This document shows positions 36,259-45,436 of a DNA stretch of 64,000 nucleotides, in pieces; the first letter of the stretch is position 1, and each line of letters opens with the position of its first letter. Below the pieces are notes generated by a model, which saw nothing but the letters and a program-made list of their open reading frames with translations, was not told the origin of the DNA and did not search any database. The position numbers and the translations under genes were made by a program. Origin of the DNA: Alphaproteobacteria bacterium. GTDB lineage: Bacteria; Pseudomonadota; Alphaproteobacteria; Micropepsales; Micropepsaceae. The stretch is from positions 1 through 64,000 of the forward strand of contig JAGWNK010000003.1 of assembly GCA_028871345.1 (NCBI GenBank), read 5' to 3'.

Positions 36259-38214
36259 GTGCGCTCGCTTCACCGGTTCTGCGCCATTCTCTTGTCGAGC
36301 GCCGCCTTGGCGCTGCCTGCTTCCGCGGGTCCGACGATCGACACGACCCCGGGGCCCGACGTCAGTCCCTATGTGGTGGCCGCGGCGGACGAACCGTCCC
36401 TGTCGCATGCGCAGATCGTGGAGCTTCTGCGCCGGCACATAAAATACGTGTTCGTGATCTATCAGGAGAATCGCAGCTTCGATTCGTATTTCGGCACGTT
36501 CCCCGGCGCCAATGGCCTGTTCAGCCAGCCCGAATCCGAGACGCCCGGATTCACCCAGGCGCTCATGGACATCGACGGCTCGGCAACGACGGTTCAGCCA
36601 TTCCGCATCGGACCGGCCGAGTTTGCCGCCGACACGGACGACGTCGATCATTCGCACTCGATGATCGCCGAGAAGATTCACGTGCTCGACGGCGTCGCCC
36701 GCATGGACCGCTTCGCGATCGCCGAAGAGCGCAAATATTCGGGTGACCAGATTCCCACGCTGATGGCCAAGCAGTTCGGCGAGCTCACCATGGCCTACGA
36801 GGACTGCGATACGGTTCCCTTCCTCTGGCGCTACGCCGACCGCTTTACGCTGGCGGACAACATGTTCCAGGAAATCAGCGGCCCGTCGACGCCCGGCAAT
36901 CTCGACATCATCGCTGCGCAGACCGGTGTCACGCAGTGGGTCGAGCATCCCGAGCAGGGTTATTCCGGCAACGGCGATTCCGGCCCCGGCGAGCCCGTTG
37001 TCAACGACGCCGATCCGTTCTGGGGGTCGCCGTACGACAGGCGCAAGAAGGTTCCGGTCAATCCCAATGATTTCAACAAGTACTTTCACTATCCCGTCCA
37101 GTACAACCAGACCTACGCCTCGCTGCCGCTGACGCTGGCGCGCGGAGGGCTGGGATCGGTGGTGAAGAAAGACGAACTGCCGGACGATGATCTGGCCGAC
37201 ATACGCAACGACATCGCCGCGGTGACCGCCGCGGGACACGCGCCCGTCGCCTGGCGCTGGTACGAGGAAGGCTTCGACCGCGAACCGGCGAGCGGGGAAT
37301 GCGATGGCACCGACGCCGGCGGGCTGCACGCCTCCTACATCACGCATCACAACGGGCCCCAGTATTTCGGCTATGTCTCGAACAATCCTGAGATGCGCAA
37401 CAAGTTGCGCGGACTCGACGACTTCTTCCGCGAAATCGGCAAAGGCTCGCTGCCAGCAGCGGGCGGCGTCTTCTACGTCAAGGGCGGCTGCCGCAACATC
37501 GCGGACCTGCAACCCGCCAACCCCAAAGCGCGGGGAATCGTCCTGGGCGACGATGATCATCCAGGCTATTCGGATTCCATGATCTCGGAAGCGATGGTGG
37601 CGCGGGCGGTGAATGCGATCGCCGCCAGCCGCTATTGGAGCCAGAGCGCGATCATCATCACCTGGGACGATTCGGAAGGCGATTACGACCATGTGCCGCC
37701 GACGATTCGCGTCCATCAGCCCAACCTCTCGGGAGCCAAGGACGTGGTGCCGATCTCCGACGGTCCGCGCGTGCCGTTGATCCTGATCTCGCCTTATGCG
37801 CGCGCCCATTACATCGACCACGATCACGGCAGTCACGCGTCCGTTGTGAAGTTTGTCGATGCAGTGATGGGCCTCATTCCGCTTGCCCAGCTTCCCGACG
37901 AGCTCGCCGCTCGCCGGCGCGGTGAGAAGGAGTACGGCCAGACGGACCTCGGCCCGCAGGACGCGCTGACGCCGGGCATCGACGATCTCGCCGGTGCGTT
38001 CGACCCGGCGCGGCTTTCGGGCAAGCTCCCGCCGCTGCCCGCGAGCTATGCGATCATCCCGCCCGAGCTGGTACAAACGCAGCCAGCGGCACTGTCGGGG
38101 CACTATGGCTGCAAGCAGATCGGGATCGTGCCGACCGACCGGCAGCTCGGCATCGCCAATCACATCCCGGCCGATTTCAATCCGCGGCCGAAGACCGAGC
38201 CGACGCCCAACTGA
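36259..38214 (+). CDS. Secreted phosphoesterase (acid phosphatase/phospholipase C family)
   Basis: 651 residues with a GTG start preceded by GAGGGAG and a signal peptide (FCAILLSSAALALPASAG). It belongs to the phosphoesterase family of phospholipase C and AcpA: VFVIYQENRSFDSYFGTFPGANG near residue 75, the nucleophile/metal region ISGPSTPGNLD near 215, ITWDDSEGDYDHVPP near 470, and ISDGPRVPLILISPYA with HGSHASVVKFVD near 530. It probably cleaves phosphate esters or phospholipids in the periplasm or outside the cell. Confidence 0.88.
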   Translation: MRSLHRFCAILLSSAALALPASAGPTIDTTPGPDVSPYVVAAADEPSLSHAQIVELLRRHIKYVFVIYQENRSFDSYFGTFPGANGLFSQPESETPGFTQALMDIDGSATTVQPFRIGPAEFAADTDDVDHSHSMIAEKIHVLDGVARMDRFAIAEERKYSGDQIPTLMAKQFGELTMAYEDCDTVPFLWRYADRFTLADNMFQEISGPSTPGNLDIIAAQTGVTQWVEHPEQGYSGNGDSGPGEPVVNDADPFWGSPYDRRKKVPVNPNDFNKYFHYPVQYNQTYASLPLTLARGGLGSVVKKDELPDDDLADIRNDIAAVTAAGHAPVAWRWYEEGFDREPASGECDGTDAGGLHASYITHHNGPQYFGYVSNNPEMRNKLRGLDDFFREIGKGSLPAAGGVFYVKGGCRNIADLQPANPKARGIVLGDDDHPGYSDSMISEAMVARAVNAIAASRYWSQSAIIITWDDSEGDYDHVPPTIRVHQPNLSGAKDVVPISDGPRVPLILISPYARAHYIDHDHGSHASVVKFVDAVMGLIPLAQLPDELAARRRGEKEYGQTDLGPQDALTPGIDDLAGAFDPARLSGKLPPLPASYAIIPPELVQTQPAALSGHYGCKQIGIVPTDRQLGIANHIPADFNPRPKTEPTPN

Positions 38215-38323
38215 AGCTGCCGGCCTCCCGCGTGGGTTCGATCGGACGCGCCGCCGCGGCGCAATTCCGGCATTTTTCCCTCCGCTTTCCCGTGCTAGTT
38301 TAATTCCGGGGACAGGGGGGATC

Positions 38324-38692
38324 ATGCGCAAGAGCACCATCGCCATCATCGTCATGCTGGGCATCCCGGTCGTGACCATGACTTGGTTCATGCTGACGGG
38401 CGCCACCATCGCCTTGGTACGCAACGAGGGCACCCAGGACACCACCGTGTCGATGACCATCGACGACCACGGCACGATCGAACGCACGCCGGAAAAGCCG
38501 ATCGCCGCGGGCGGCGCGGCCTTCATCGTCTTCTTTCCGAGAACGACGGGTGACCTCTCTGTGACGTGCTGGACGGACAGAGGATGGAAAGGCTTCGCCG
38601 TGGGCAGCGACGGTCCCGACAAGTTCATCGCTTCGGAGATCGCCATCGCTTCCTGCGACCGGCTCATCGGCCACGCGGGGATTGCGCTCTAG
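38324..38692 (+). CDS. Hypothetical single-span membrane protein
   Basis: 122 residues. A strong GGGGGG ribosome binding site precedes the ATG. One N-terminal hydrophobic segment (MRKSTIAIIVMLGIPVVTMTW) anchors or exports a beta-rich domain that has two Cys (VTCWTDR and ASCDR), perhaps a disulfide. No family recognised. It follows the phosphoesterase gene by 109 bp. Confidence 0.6.
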   Translation: MRKSTIAIIVMLGIPVVTMTWFMLTGATIALVRNEGTQDTTVSMTIDDHGTIERTPEKPIAAGGAAFIVFFPRTTGDLSVTCWTDRGWKGFAVGSDGPDKFIASEIAIASCDRLIGHAGIAL

Positions 38693-38702
38693 CCGGCCGC
38701 AC

Positions 38703-38726
38703 GCCCTCTCCGAAGAGGGAGAGGGC
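38703..38726. repeat. GCCCTCTC palindrome between convergent genes
   Basis: GCCCTCTC (38703-38710) and GAGAGGGC (38719-38726) with an 8-nt interior, between two convergent genes. It resembles the pgk terminator stem at 6068-6097 in sequence, suggesting a shared palindromic repeat type or a bidirectional terminator without T-tract. Confidence 0.5.
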
Positions 38727-38746
38727 ATGCGCTCCGGAGGAACGGA

Positions 38747-39142
38747 TCAACCGCCGCCGGGAGGCGGATTCTGGTTTGGCGGCACCGGGGCTGGCGGATT
38801 GTTCGGCGGCGCCGGGCAGTTCTGCAGGTTTCGCTCCAGCGAGGCATGGCGATGCCGATGGTGGTGTCGCACACGGTGACGCATCGTCTCGTGGCGTTCA
38901 GCCATCGCCTGATCCAGCCTGGAATCCACGCGCCTGGCGATCGATTCCGCCTCCTGGGCCTCCTTCATGGCGTCGTCGGCCGAGGCTTGTGCCTTCTGGG
39001 CGGCCGACATGGCCGCCTGGGCGTTCTGATTGGCTTGATCCGCCGAGGCCTGGGCATGTTCGACGGACTCCCGCGTCGCGCAGCCGCCGAGCAGGAGACC
39101 GATGCCGACAATCGCAATCAGGGGATTTCTGACGAGGTGCAT
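38747..39142 (-). CDS. Lpp-like coiled-coil lipoprotein with Pro-rich tail
   Basis: 131 residues. The ATG of MHLVRNPLIAIVGIG has GGAGGG upstream; the signal peptide ends in lipobox LGGC. Residues 30-85 are an Ala-rich coiled coil with heptad repeats (HAQASADQANQNAQAAMSAAQKA), as in Lpp-type trimers. It is followed by a His/Arg-rich segment (RHRVRHHHRHRHA) and a Pro/Asn-rich tail. Likely an outer-membrane lipoprotein; whether it is linked to peptidoglycan is unknown since the usual C-terminal Lys is lacking. Confidence 0.75.
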   Translation of the reverse strand: MHLVRNPLIAIVGIGLLLGGCATRESVEHAQASADQANQNAQAAMSAAQKAQASADDAMKEAQEAESIARRVDSRLDQAMAERHETMRHRVRHHHRHRHASLERNLQNCPAPPNNPPAPVPPNQNPPPGGG

Positions 39143-39467
39143 GTTCCCTCCGGGTCTTGTTAATCCGTATACGTCGCAACCAGCCCGCAGACGTGGAACG
39201 ATGGCACGGGCCGCGGAGCCATCGGTGTGACAAGGCTGGGGCGGAAATAGGCTGAATGTCGGCAGCGCTGCGGAGAGACGGATTTGACAACGGAACCGCG
39301 GGGCGACTTCTTCCCGCGCCGATGGCCGATCAATTGCGGTTGGGATGGTGCGCAAGTTCTTGGCGTCGGTAGCCTGGCTACAATGCAAGGGGGCCGCGCA
39401 CCGTCCGGACCCGTGGCGGTGTGGCCCCACATTCGATAATATGCACTTCCCGTCGTGGATTTTTCCG

Positions 39468-39746
39468 ATGCTCGCGCTGCGTCCCAACTGCGAATGCTGC
39501 GACAACGATCTGCCGCCCGATGCACCGGCGTTGATCTGCAGCTTCGAGTGCACCTTCTGTCCTGCCTGCGCCGCCAAGCTCGGCGGCGTCTGTCCCAATT
39601 GCGGCGGCAATCTCGTGGCGCGCCCGATCCGTCCGGCAGCCCGGCTCGCCGCCCATCCGCCGTCCACGGAGCGCATCTTCAAGCCTGCGGGCTGTGCGGC
39701 GGCGATTACAGTTAGATCGAAAATCCACGAGTGCGGCGGACTTTAG
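39468..39746 (+). CDS. DUF1272 small zinc-ribbon-like protein
   Basis: 92 residues from the ATG of MLALRPNCECC, the usual family start; in-frame ATG 39441 is possible. Cysteines in CECCDNDL, CSFECTFCPACA and GVCPNCGG form two or more zinc-binding knuckles, which is the DUF1272 hallmark. Function unknown. The C-terminal 25 residues extend past the usual end. The roughly 325 bp upstream hold no other gene that I can support. Confidence 0.82.
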   Translation: MLALRPNCECCDNDLPPDAPALICSFECTFCPACAAKLGGVCPNCGGNLVARPIRPAARLAAHPPSTERIFKPAGCAAAITVRSKIHECGGL

Positions 39747-39869
39747 CTCATTTCGTAGAATGTCTCTAAATCGCGATCAAATGGGCTTGCGCTGTGCGCA
39801 TGGGCGCCATTCCGCCGCCACACGGAGTGTGTACCTATGTCGGTCAGGTGATCTCGCGTGGGGGATGAA

Positions 39870-41294
39870 ATGTTGCACACTCCGGCTTCCGCCGTGCTGG
39901 TGGTGGCCGCCGCTCTGGTGGCGACGGCATTTCTCCTGATCTTCGGCCGCCTGTTCTTCCGCTATGTGTTGGGGCCGATCCGCCGGGCCTTCGCCGTCAT
40001 CGGGCGGCGCGTCCTCGCGCCCATCTATCGCGTTACGCTGCGCCCGCTGGTTCGCGCCATCCGCCGCATCTTCAAGCTCGCCGCCAAGCCCGCCAAGCAC
40101 GGCGCGCCGTCCGGCGCCGGCGCTGCGCCTTACAAGGCGCTCGTCAATCTGCTCGAGGACAACTCGCTCGCCATGAAGGCGCTGGGCGAGGTTCCTGAAT
40201 CGGTCAAGAGTCTCATCGATTCGCGAGGCCTGTTGTTCGGCAAGACCAACGCCAACCGCGTGATCGCGGGCTTCCACGAGACGCTGACCATCGAAGACGC
40301 CAAGGCGAACATCGAGCTGGCGCGGCGCTATTACGAGAAGTCGGTCGACGAACAGCTGGTCAGCCCCACCTTCCTCTACGAGGATGTCGAGGAGGCGACC
40401 ATCATCGAGATCCTGCGCGACGCCGACATGAGCTTCTTCTACGTGCTGCGGCTCATCCGGCGCAACGTGGCGCGCAATGTGCTCAAGTCGCTGGCGCTGA
40501 TGATGATCATCGTCGCCCTGTTCCCCTTCGCGCTCAATTCCTTCGTGGTGCGCGCTGATTTCCTGCACACTATGACCACGGTCAATATCGCGATCTATGC
40601 GGCGATCTGTCTGGCGGCGCTGGGCTTCGCCTTTATCGTACGCCAGTACCACGGCATGGCGGCGACCTATAACGGGCTGCAGCTCAACCAGTTCGTCGGC
40701 ACCTACTTCCGCTGGCTGCAGAACCAGTACAAGTCGGCGGCGACGGCGTTCTCCAACATCCTTTCAGACCGCACCACGCGCCTCGACACCGTCGAAGCCA
40801 ACGCCAGCACCTGGTTCATCAACCTGCACTGGATTTCGGCGCGGCAGTATTTCCTCGACCTCTACGTGCGCAACATCATGTTCCAGATCCGCCGCGACTG
40901 GCTGTGGGTGCAGCTCGGCATTCCCCTGTTGCTGTTCGTCATCGTGGTGCCCCTGTCCTGGGTGGTTCTGGAATCCTATTCGCCCTCGCTGCAGGCCACG
41001 TTGAGCCAGCATCTGGGTACCGACGTCTCTTCGGCCGCCTTCACCGCGAGCTGGAGCGCCTGGACCTTGTGGCCGTCGATGGCGCTATTCGTGATCGGCA
41101 TGGCGTTCTCGCTGAAGGGTGGGCTTGACCGGCTGTGGGACGAAGTGGCGGTGCATTCCTGGCCGAGCTTCCACGCCATGGATATCAAGGACGCCATCGA
41201 GCGCAACATCGGCCCCATCGTGCGCGAGGTGGTCGACAAGCGTCGCAATCCCTACGGCACCTCGATGCCGCCGCCGGGGCAGGGCGGAAGTTGA
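39870..41294 (+). CDS. Large membrane protein of unknown family
   Basis: 474 residues. Start: ATG 39870 has GGGGGAT upstream; GTG 39858 is an alternative. A first membrane segment (AVLVVAAALVATAFLLIFG) is followed by a basic stretch, a soluble helical region (70-200) and then about four more membrane segments (LALMMIIVALFPFAL, IAIYAAICLAALGFAF, LGIPLLLFVIVVPLSWVVL, SMALFVIGMAFSL). It ends one base into the start of a second small membrane protein gene, so the two are translationally coupled. No family recognised; not a transporter pattern I know. Confidence 0.7.
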   Translation: MLHTPASAVLVVAAALVATAFLLIFGRLFFRYVLGPIRRAFAVIGRRVLAPIYRVTLRPLVRAIRRIFKLAAKPAKHGAPSGAGAAPYKALVNLLEDNSLAMKALGEVPESVKSLIDSRGLLFGKTNANRVIAGFHETLTIEDAKANIELARRYYEKSVDEQLVSPTFLYEDVEEATIIEILRDADMSFFYVLRLIRRNVARNVLKSLALMMIIVALFPFALNSFVVRADFLHTMTTVNIAIYAAICLAALGFAFIVRQYHGMAATYNGLQLNQFVGTYFRWLQNQYKSAATAFSNILSDRTTRLDTVEANASTWFINLHWISARQYFLDLYVRNIMFQIRRDWLWVQLGIPLLLFVIVVPLSWVVLESYSPSLQATLSQHLGTDVSSAAFTASWSAWTLWPSMALFVIGMAFSLKGGLDRLWDEVAVHSWPSFHAMDIKDAIERNIGPIVREVVDKRRNPYGTSMPPPGQGGS

Positions 41295-41575
41295 TGGCGC
41301 GCGGCCGCCGGCGCGTGTCGTTCCTGCTGCTGACCTGGGCCGCGCTCGCTGTGTCCTGGATCGGGTATTGGCTGTCGAACACCTGGTTTCTCGCCTTGGT
41401 GTCGCTGTTCTTCCTCGATCGTCTGCAGAAAGTGTGCGAGGCATGCCGCTCGCACGCGGCGGGGTTCGGCCTCATGTGGTTCGGGATGCTGGCGATCCTG
41501 TCGCTGCCGCCGATTCTGCTGCTGTTGGCCGGTCTGGCGGCCAAGAGGAACCTCAGCCACCAGCTGGCTTCATGA
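41294..41575 (+). CDS. Small membrane protein coupled to the upstream gene
   Basis: 93 residues. Its ATG overlaps the last base of the upstream stop codon (TGATG). Two or three hydrophobic stretches (RVSFLLLTWAALAVSWIGYWL, LALVSLFFLD, LMWFGMLAILSLPPILLLLAGL) point to an inner-membrane protein, probably a partner of the 474-residue protein. Family unknown. Confidence 0.65.
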   Translation: MARGRRRVSFLLLTWAALAVSWIGYWLSNTWFLALVSLFFLDRLQKVCEACRSHAAGFGLMWFGMLAILSLPPILLLLAGLAAKRNLSHQLAS

Positions 41576-41689
41576 ATTATTTTTCAGCTTGGGCAACGCG
41601 GCGGGATTTTCCGCGTTCTTGCCCGATCCGCGACACAAAGCGGCGTTACGCGCGGCGGCGTTGGCGCCATCTTCGGGCGCCGGAGGGTG

Positions 41690-42847
41690 ATGACGTTGCA
41701 GGAACCTTTGCCACGCCGCGACGAGCGCATTGATTTCCTGCGCGGCTTCGCGCTGCTCACCATCTTCGTCGACCACGTGCCGAAGAACCTCTTCGAGCCC
41801 TTCACCCTGCACGCCTATGGCTTCAGTGACGCTGCCGAGCTCTTCTTCTTCCTCTCGGGCCTGGTGGCGGCGATGGTCTACGGCCGCACCATGGAAAGGC
41901 AGGGTTTCGTCGCGGCGGCCAGGCGGGTGTGGCGGCGCGCCGGCGTCGTCTATGGAGCGCAGCTCGGCCTCCTGGCCGTGGTTCTGGCGCTGGTCTGGGT
42001 CTGCCTCGCGGCGACGGGCAACGACGTCTTCCGCTGGATGTTCCGCGTGGAATGGATATACGAAGATCCGCTCACCTATGCGATGCCGGTGCTGACACTG
42101 CATTACCAGCCGGGCTATCTCGACATCCTGCCGAGCTATGTGCTGCTTCTCGCGATCTTTCCTTTGGTGCTGAAAGGCCTGCAGCGCAATGTGTGGCTGG
42201 TGCTCGTGCCGTCCTGTGCGCTGTGGCTGGCGGTGCAGGTCTTCGGCCTGACCTTGTGGACCACGCGCGGCGAGCGCTGGTTCTTCGATCCCTTCGCCTG
42301 GCAGTTCATTTTTGTGCTCGGCGCCGTGGTGGGACATCCTGCGCTCGATGGCCGGCTGGGTTTCCTCAAGTCGCCGTTGCTGTTCAAGCTTGCCGCGGTC
42401 GCCGCGGCGGCGATCGCGGTGGTGCAGATCAGCTTCGCGCTGAACGCGGTCTTGCCCCAGATTCCCAATCTGCGCCCCGACAGCCTGCCGCTGGACAAGT
42501 CCACGCTCTCGCCTCTGCGGCTCGCCGGATTCCTGGCGCTCGCTGTCGTCGCCCGCCGCTTCCTGCCGGAGAAGGGCGTGCTGCTCCGTCAATGGCCGGC
42601 ACTGGCCGTGATCCGCTGCGGACGCGCTTCGCTGCAGATTTTCGCGCTCGGCGTGGTGCTGTCGAGCCTGACGGCCGTCACCTGGGTGCTCGGCGGCAAC
42701 AATGCGGCGCTGCAGTCGCTGCTCTGTCTTGCCGGCCTCGGTGTCCAGTTTGCCTATGCTGCCTGGCGCGAACGCACGGTTCGCACGCCGATCCTCGCCC
42801 CGGTGCCCGTGCGCGCCGAGCCCGAGCGTCTGGACGGAGAGATCTAG
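41690..42847 (+). CDS. opgC: OpgC-like membrane acyltransferase
   Basis: 385 residues with about ten membrane helices. Family signs: RRDERIDFLRGFALLTIFVDHVPKN at the front with the conserved Arg, Asp and His, and FSDAAELFFFLSGLV. OpgC succinylates periplasmic osmoregulated glucans in enterobacteria and alphaproteobacteria; here the acyl group and acceptor are not proven. Start is uncertain: GTG 41687, ATG 41690 or TTG 41696, with GGAGG at 41682-41686 best spaced for the TTG. No opgGH genes nearby. Confidence 0.85.
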   Translation: MTLQEPLPRRDERIDFLRGFALLTIFVDHVPKNLFEPFTLHAYGFSDAAELFFFLSGLVAAMVYGRTMERQGFVAAARRVWRRAGVVYGAQLGLLAVVLALVWVCLAATGNDVFRWMFRVEWIYEDPLTYAMPVLTLHYQPGYLDILPSYVLLLAIFPLVLKGLQRNVWLVLVPSCALWLAVQVFGLTLWTTRGERWFFDPFAWQFIFVLGAVVGHPALDGRLGFLKSPLLFKLAAVAAAAIAVVQISFALNAVLPQIPNLRPDSLPLDKSTLSPLRLAGFLALAVVARRFLPEKGVLLRQWPALAVIRCGRASLQIFALGVVLSSLTAVTWVLGGNNAALQSLLCLAGLGVQFAYAAWRERTVRTPILAPVPVRAEPERLDGEI

Positions 42848-43033
42848 CGGGGCAGCGTCCCGCCGACCGAAGCGCCTGCCATCCCCTGCAATTCCTCTCG
42901 TCCGTGGCCGGCCGCATTGCGGGCTCCGCGCCATGGTGAACGATTCCTTGACGAGACCGTTCGGGTCACCCTGTCCGAATTAGGTTTCTGAAAATCAGTC
43001 GCAATCTACATTGCCTGTCACGGAGGCGTGGCG

Positions 43034-44353
43034 ATGTGGCGGTGGACTTGGCGCCGGGTATGCCGATGGGTGGCGGGGCGCTCGCGCGGCAACGTCGCGA
43101 TCATGTTCGCCCTCATGGCGCCGATGCTGATCGGCGGCCTCGGTCTCGGAGTCGAAACGTCGCTCTGGTATGCCAAACAGCGCGACCTGCAAAACGCAGC
43201 CGACGCCGCGGCAAGCGCGGCCGCCGGAGACGCATCGTCGAATTACACGGTGGTCGCGGATGCGGTCGCCGCTTCGTACGGCTATCAGAACGGCGTGGGC
43301 GGCGTGACTGTCACGGCGTCGAACGCCGCCGCCTGCCCGGCCGGCGGCAACGCCTGCTACAGCGTCACCATCGCCTACAAGCAGCAGCTCTACCTCTTGC
43401 CCGTCGTCGGTTTCAGAGGTGACACCACGCTGCAGGGCCAGCCTGCCCAGACCTTGCAGGCAACCGCGACGGCGACGCCCAGCCAGAACATCCACGACTA
43501 TTGCCTTCTGACGCTGGCCACGACCGGCACGGCGCTGCGGACCAATGGTGCGCCCAAGGCCAACCTCGCCGGTTGCGATGTGATGTCGAACGCCGACGCC
43601 ACCTGCAACGGGCACAATCTCGGCGCCGATTACGGCGACGCGGCCGGCGCCGACAACGGCTGCGGCGTGGTGCAGACATCCAACGTGCCGGTCGTGTCCG
43701 ATCCGTATGCCGCGCTTGCCAGCAACATCCCCGCCGATCCCTGCAGCTCGTATCCCCAAGAGCCCGCGAAGAAGAAAGACCCCCCATTGCCGGCCAGCAA
43801 CCAGTGGAGCGGCAGCGTGTCCTGGTCGGGCACCAAGATCATCTGCGGCGATCTCCAGCTCACCGACGACGTCACGCTCGACGGTGGTCCCGGTTCGGTG
43901 CTGGTCATCGAAAACGGCCAGCTCGATACGGGCAACTACACGATCCAGACCGCGAGCGGCACGACCGCCACAATCATCTTTTCCGGGACCTCAGGGTCCT
44001 ACACGCACGCCCCCACGGGGAGCGGCACCATCGACATCCAGGCGCCCACGTCGGGCACCTGGTCCGGCGTGGCCCTCTATCAGGATCCCAGCCTGACGAG
44101 CGGCGTCGATATTTCAGCGGCCGGCAACAGCCCGACCTGGGACATCACCGGGCTGGTCTATCTGCCTCACGCCAACGTCACGTTCAGCGGAGCCGTCAAC
44201 AAGTCGAGCAACGGGGCGTCGTGCTTCGTCCTGGTCTCCTACACGCTCCTCATCAACGGAACGGCCGACATTCTGGCCCATGGCGGCTGCACGCAGGCGG
44301 GCTTGGGCATGCCGTCCAACACCCTGGGCAGCCGCGGTCAGCTGGTGAACTGA
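43034..44353 (+). CDS. TadG-like pilus-assembly family protein
   Basis: 439 residues; ATG 43034 lies 7 nt after GGAGG. The N-terminal RGNVAIMFALMAPMLIGGLGLGVETSLWYAKQRDLQNAADAAA segment is the TadG/TadE-like pilin-type membrane helix. The rest is a large secreted part rich in Ser, Thr and Gly with many cysteines and beta structure. The protein probably sits at the inner membrane with its bulk in the periplasm. It heads a three-gene Tad-type set with no ATPase, platform or secretin gene. Confidence 0.85.
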   Translation: MWRWTWRRVCRWVAGRSRGNVAIMFALMAPMLIGGLGLGVETSLWYAKQRDLQNAADAAASAAAGDASSNYTVVADAVAASYGYQNGVGGVTVTASNAAACPAGGNACYSVTIAYKQQLYLLPVVGFRGDTTLQGQPAQTLQATATATPSQNIHDYCLLTLATTGTALRTNGAPKANLAGCDVMSNADATCNGHNLGADYGDAAGADNGCGVVQTSNVPVVSDPYAALASNIPADPCSSYPQEPAKKKDPPLPASNQWSGSVSWSGTKIICGDLQLTDDVTLDGGPGSVLVIENGQLDTGNYTIQTASGTTATIIFSGTSGSYTHAPTGSGTIDIQAPTSGTWSGVALYQDPSLTSGVDISAAGNSPTWDITGLVYLPHANVTFSGAVNKSSNGASCFVLVSYTLLINGTADILAHGGCTQAGLGMPSNTLGSRGQLVN

Positions 44354-44881
44354 ATGATGAACGCGCGCCGTATTTTGCGGAAGGACGAACGCGGCATCGC
44401 CAGCATCGAGTTCGCGCTCATCGCGAGTTTCCTGGCGTTTGCCTTCCTCAACGTCTGCGACGTCGCCGTCTATTTGTTCGACGGAATGCAGGTCAACAAC
44501 GCGACGCAGATGGGTGCGCAGGCCGCCTTCGCGGCTTGTGACCTCAACCATCTACCCGCCACCACCAATTGTTCGGGGCTGAGCAGTGCCGTCACGGCGG
44601 CGGTCGGTTCCACCTCCCTAGGTTCGGCTGTCAGCGAGCGGTCGGGTTCTCCTTCGGAAGCGTATTACTGCCCGACATCCGGGGGCGCACTGCAAAACGT
44701 GGGGTCCGTGTCGTCGGCCAAGCCTGCCGATTGCTCCGCCGCCGGCGAGCCGTCCATGAAACCGGGCGATTACGTGCTCATTCAGACGACCTACACCTTC
44801 ACGCCGCTGTTCCCGGGCGCCAGCGTCGGTTCCCTGTTGCCGGCCACGATCACCGACAGCGCCGAGGTGCGGTTGGGATGA
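44354..44881 (+). CDS. TadE-like protein
   Basis: 175 residues. Starts directly after the TadG stop codon (TGAATG) and again has the pilin-like segment DERGIASIEFALIASFLAFAFLNVCDVAVYLFDGMQ with the Glu that family members carry near the front of the helix. Five cysteines in the mature part. Its stop overlaps the next start (ATGA). Confidence 0.82.
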   Translation: MMNARRILRKDERGIASIEFALIASFLAFAFLNVCDVAVYLFDGMQVNNATQMGAQAAFAACDLNHLPATTNCSGLSSAVTAAVGSTSLGSAVSERSGSPSEAYYCPTSGGALQNVGSVSSAKPADCSAAGEPSMKPGDYVLIQTTYTFTPLFPGASVGSLLPATITDSAEVRLG

Positions 44882-45258
44882 TGCTCGCGCGATCCCGGCA
44901 CTGGCGGCATGACGATCGTGGATCGAGCGCCATCGAATTCGCGCTTGTCGCGCCGGCGTTCCTGTTGCTGGCCATCGGCGTGACCTACGCCTGCCTGTTG
45001 TTGTTCACGATCGGCAGCATGCAGTACGCGGTGGAAGACGGCGCCCGATGCGCGTCCGTCAGGACGGCGGTTTGCAGCTCCGCGCAATCGACCGTCACCT
45101 ACGCGGCCAGCGTGTACAGGGGTCCCGTCAAGTCGCCGACATTCAGCTATGCCGCCGCAAGGTGCGGGCACCAGGTGACCGGATCGGTGAATTTCACGTT
45201 CTACATGGTGGTGACCACGCTGACTGTGCCGTTGTCTGCGACCGCCTGCTATCCGTGA
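44878..45258 (+). CDS. Second TadE-like protein
   Basis: 126 residues from ATG 44878, overlapping the previous stop by 4 nt. The segment DDRGSSAIEFALVAPAFLLLAIGVTYACLLLFTIGSMQ is a TadE minor-pilin helix. The small periplasmic remainder has four cysteines. Completes a coupled TadG-TadE-TadE set. Confidence 0.82.
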   Translation: MMLARSRHWRHDDRGSSAIEFALVAPAFLLLAIGVTYACLLLFTIGSMQYAVEDGARCASVRTAVCSSAQSTVTYAASVYRGPVKSPTFSYAAARCGHQVTGSVNFTFYMVVTTLTVPLSATACYP

Positions 45259-45436
45259 TCGGGCGGTCCCTGTCGTGAGGGCCGCTGGCCGGTCCCCGGC
45301 CGCCCATGGCCGGTGATTTGCGACCGCAGGGCCGATTGATCTCCATTGCCTGTGGCAGGCCGCGAATGCGGCACCCGCGCGCCCGGCTGGCGCATTCCAC
45401 GGTCGGCTTGCTACGCTGGACAAAAAGGGGATGTCC

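Noticed and set aside
36238-38667. Very long open frame antisense to the phosphoesterase gene
   Set aside because: It mirrors a well-supported gene in high-GC DNA, shows no protein-family pattern and is rich in Arg, Gly and Val typical of shadow frames.
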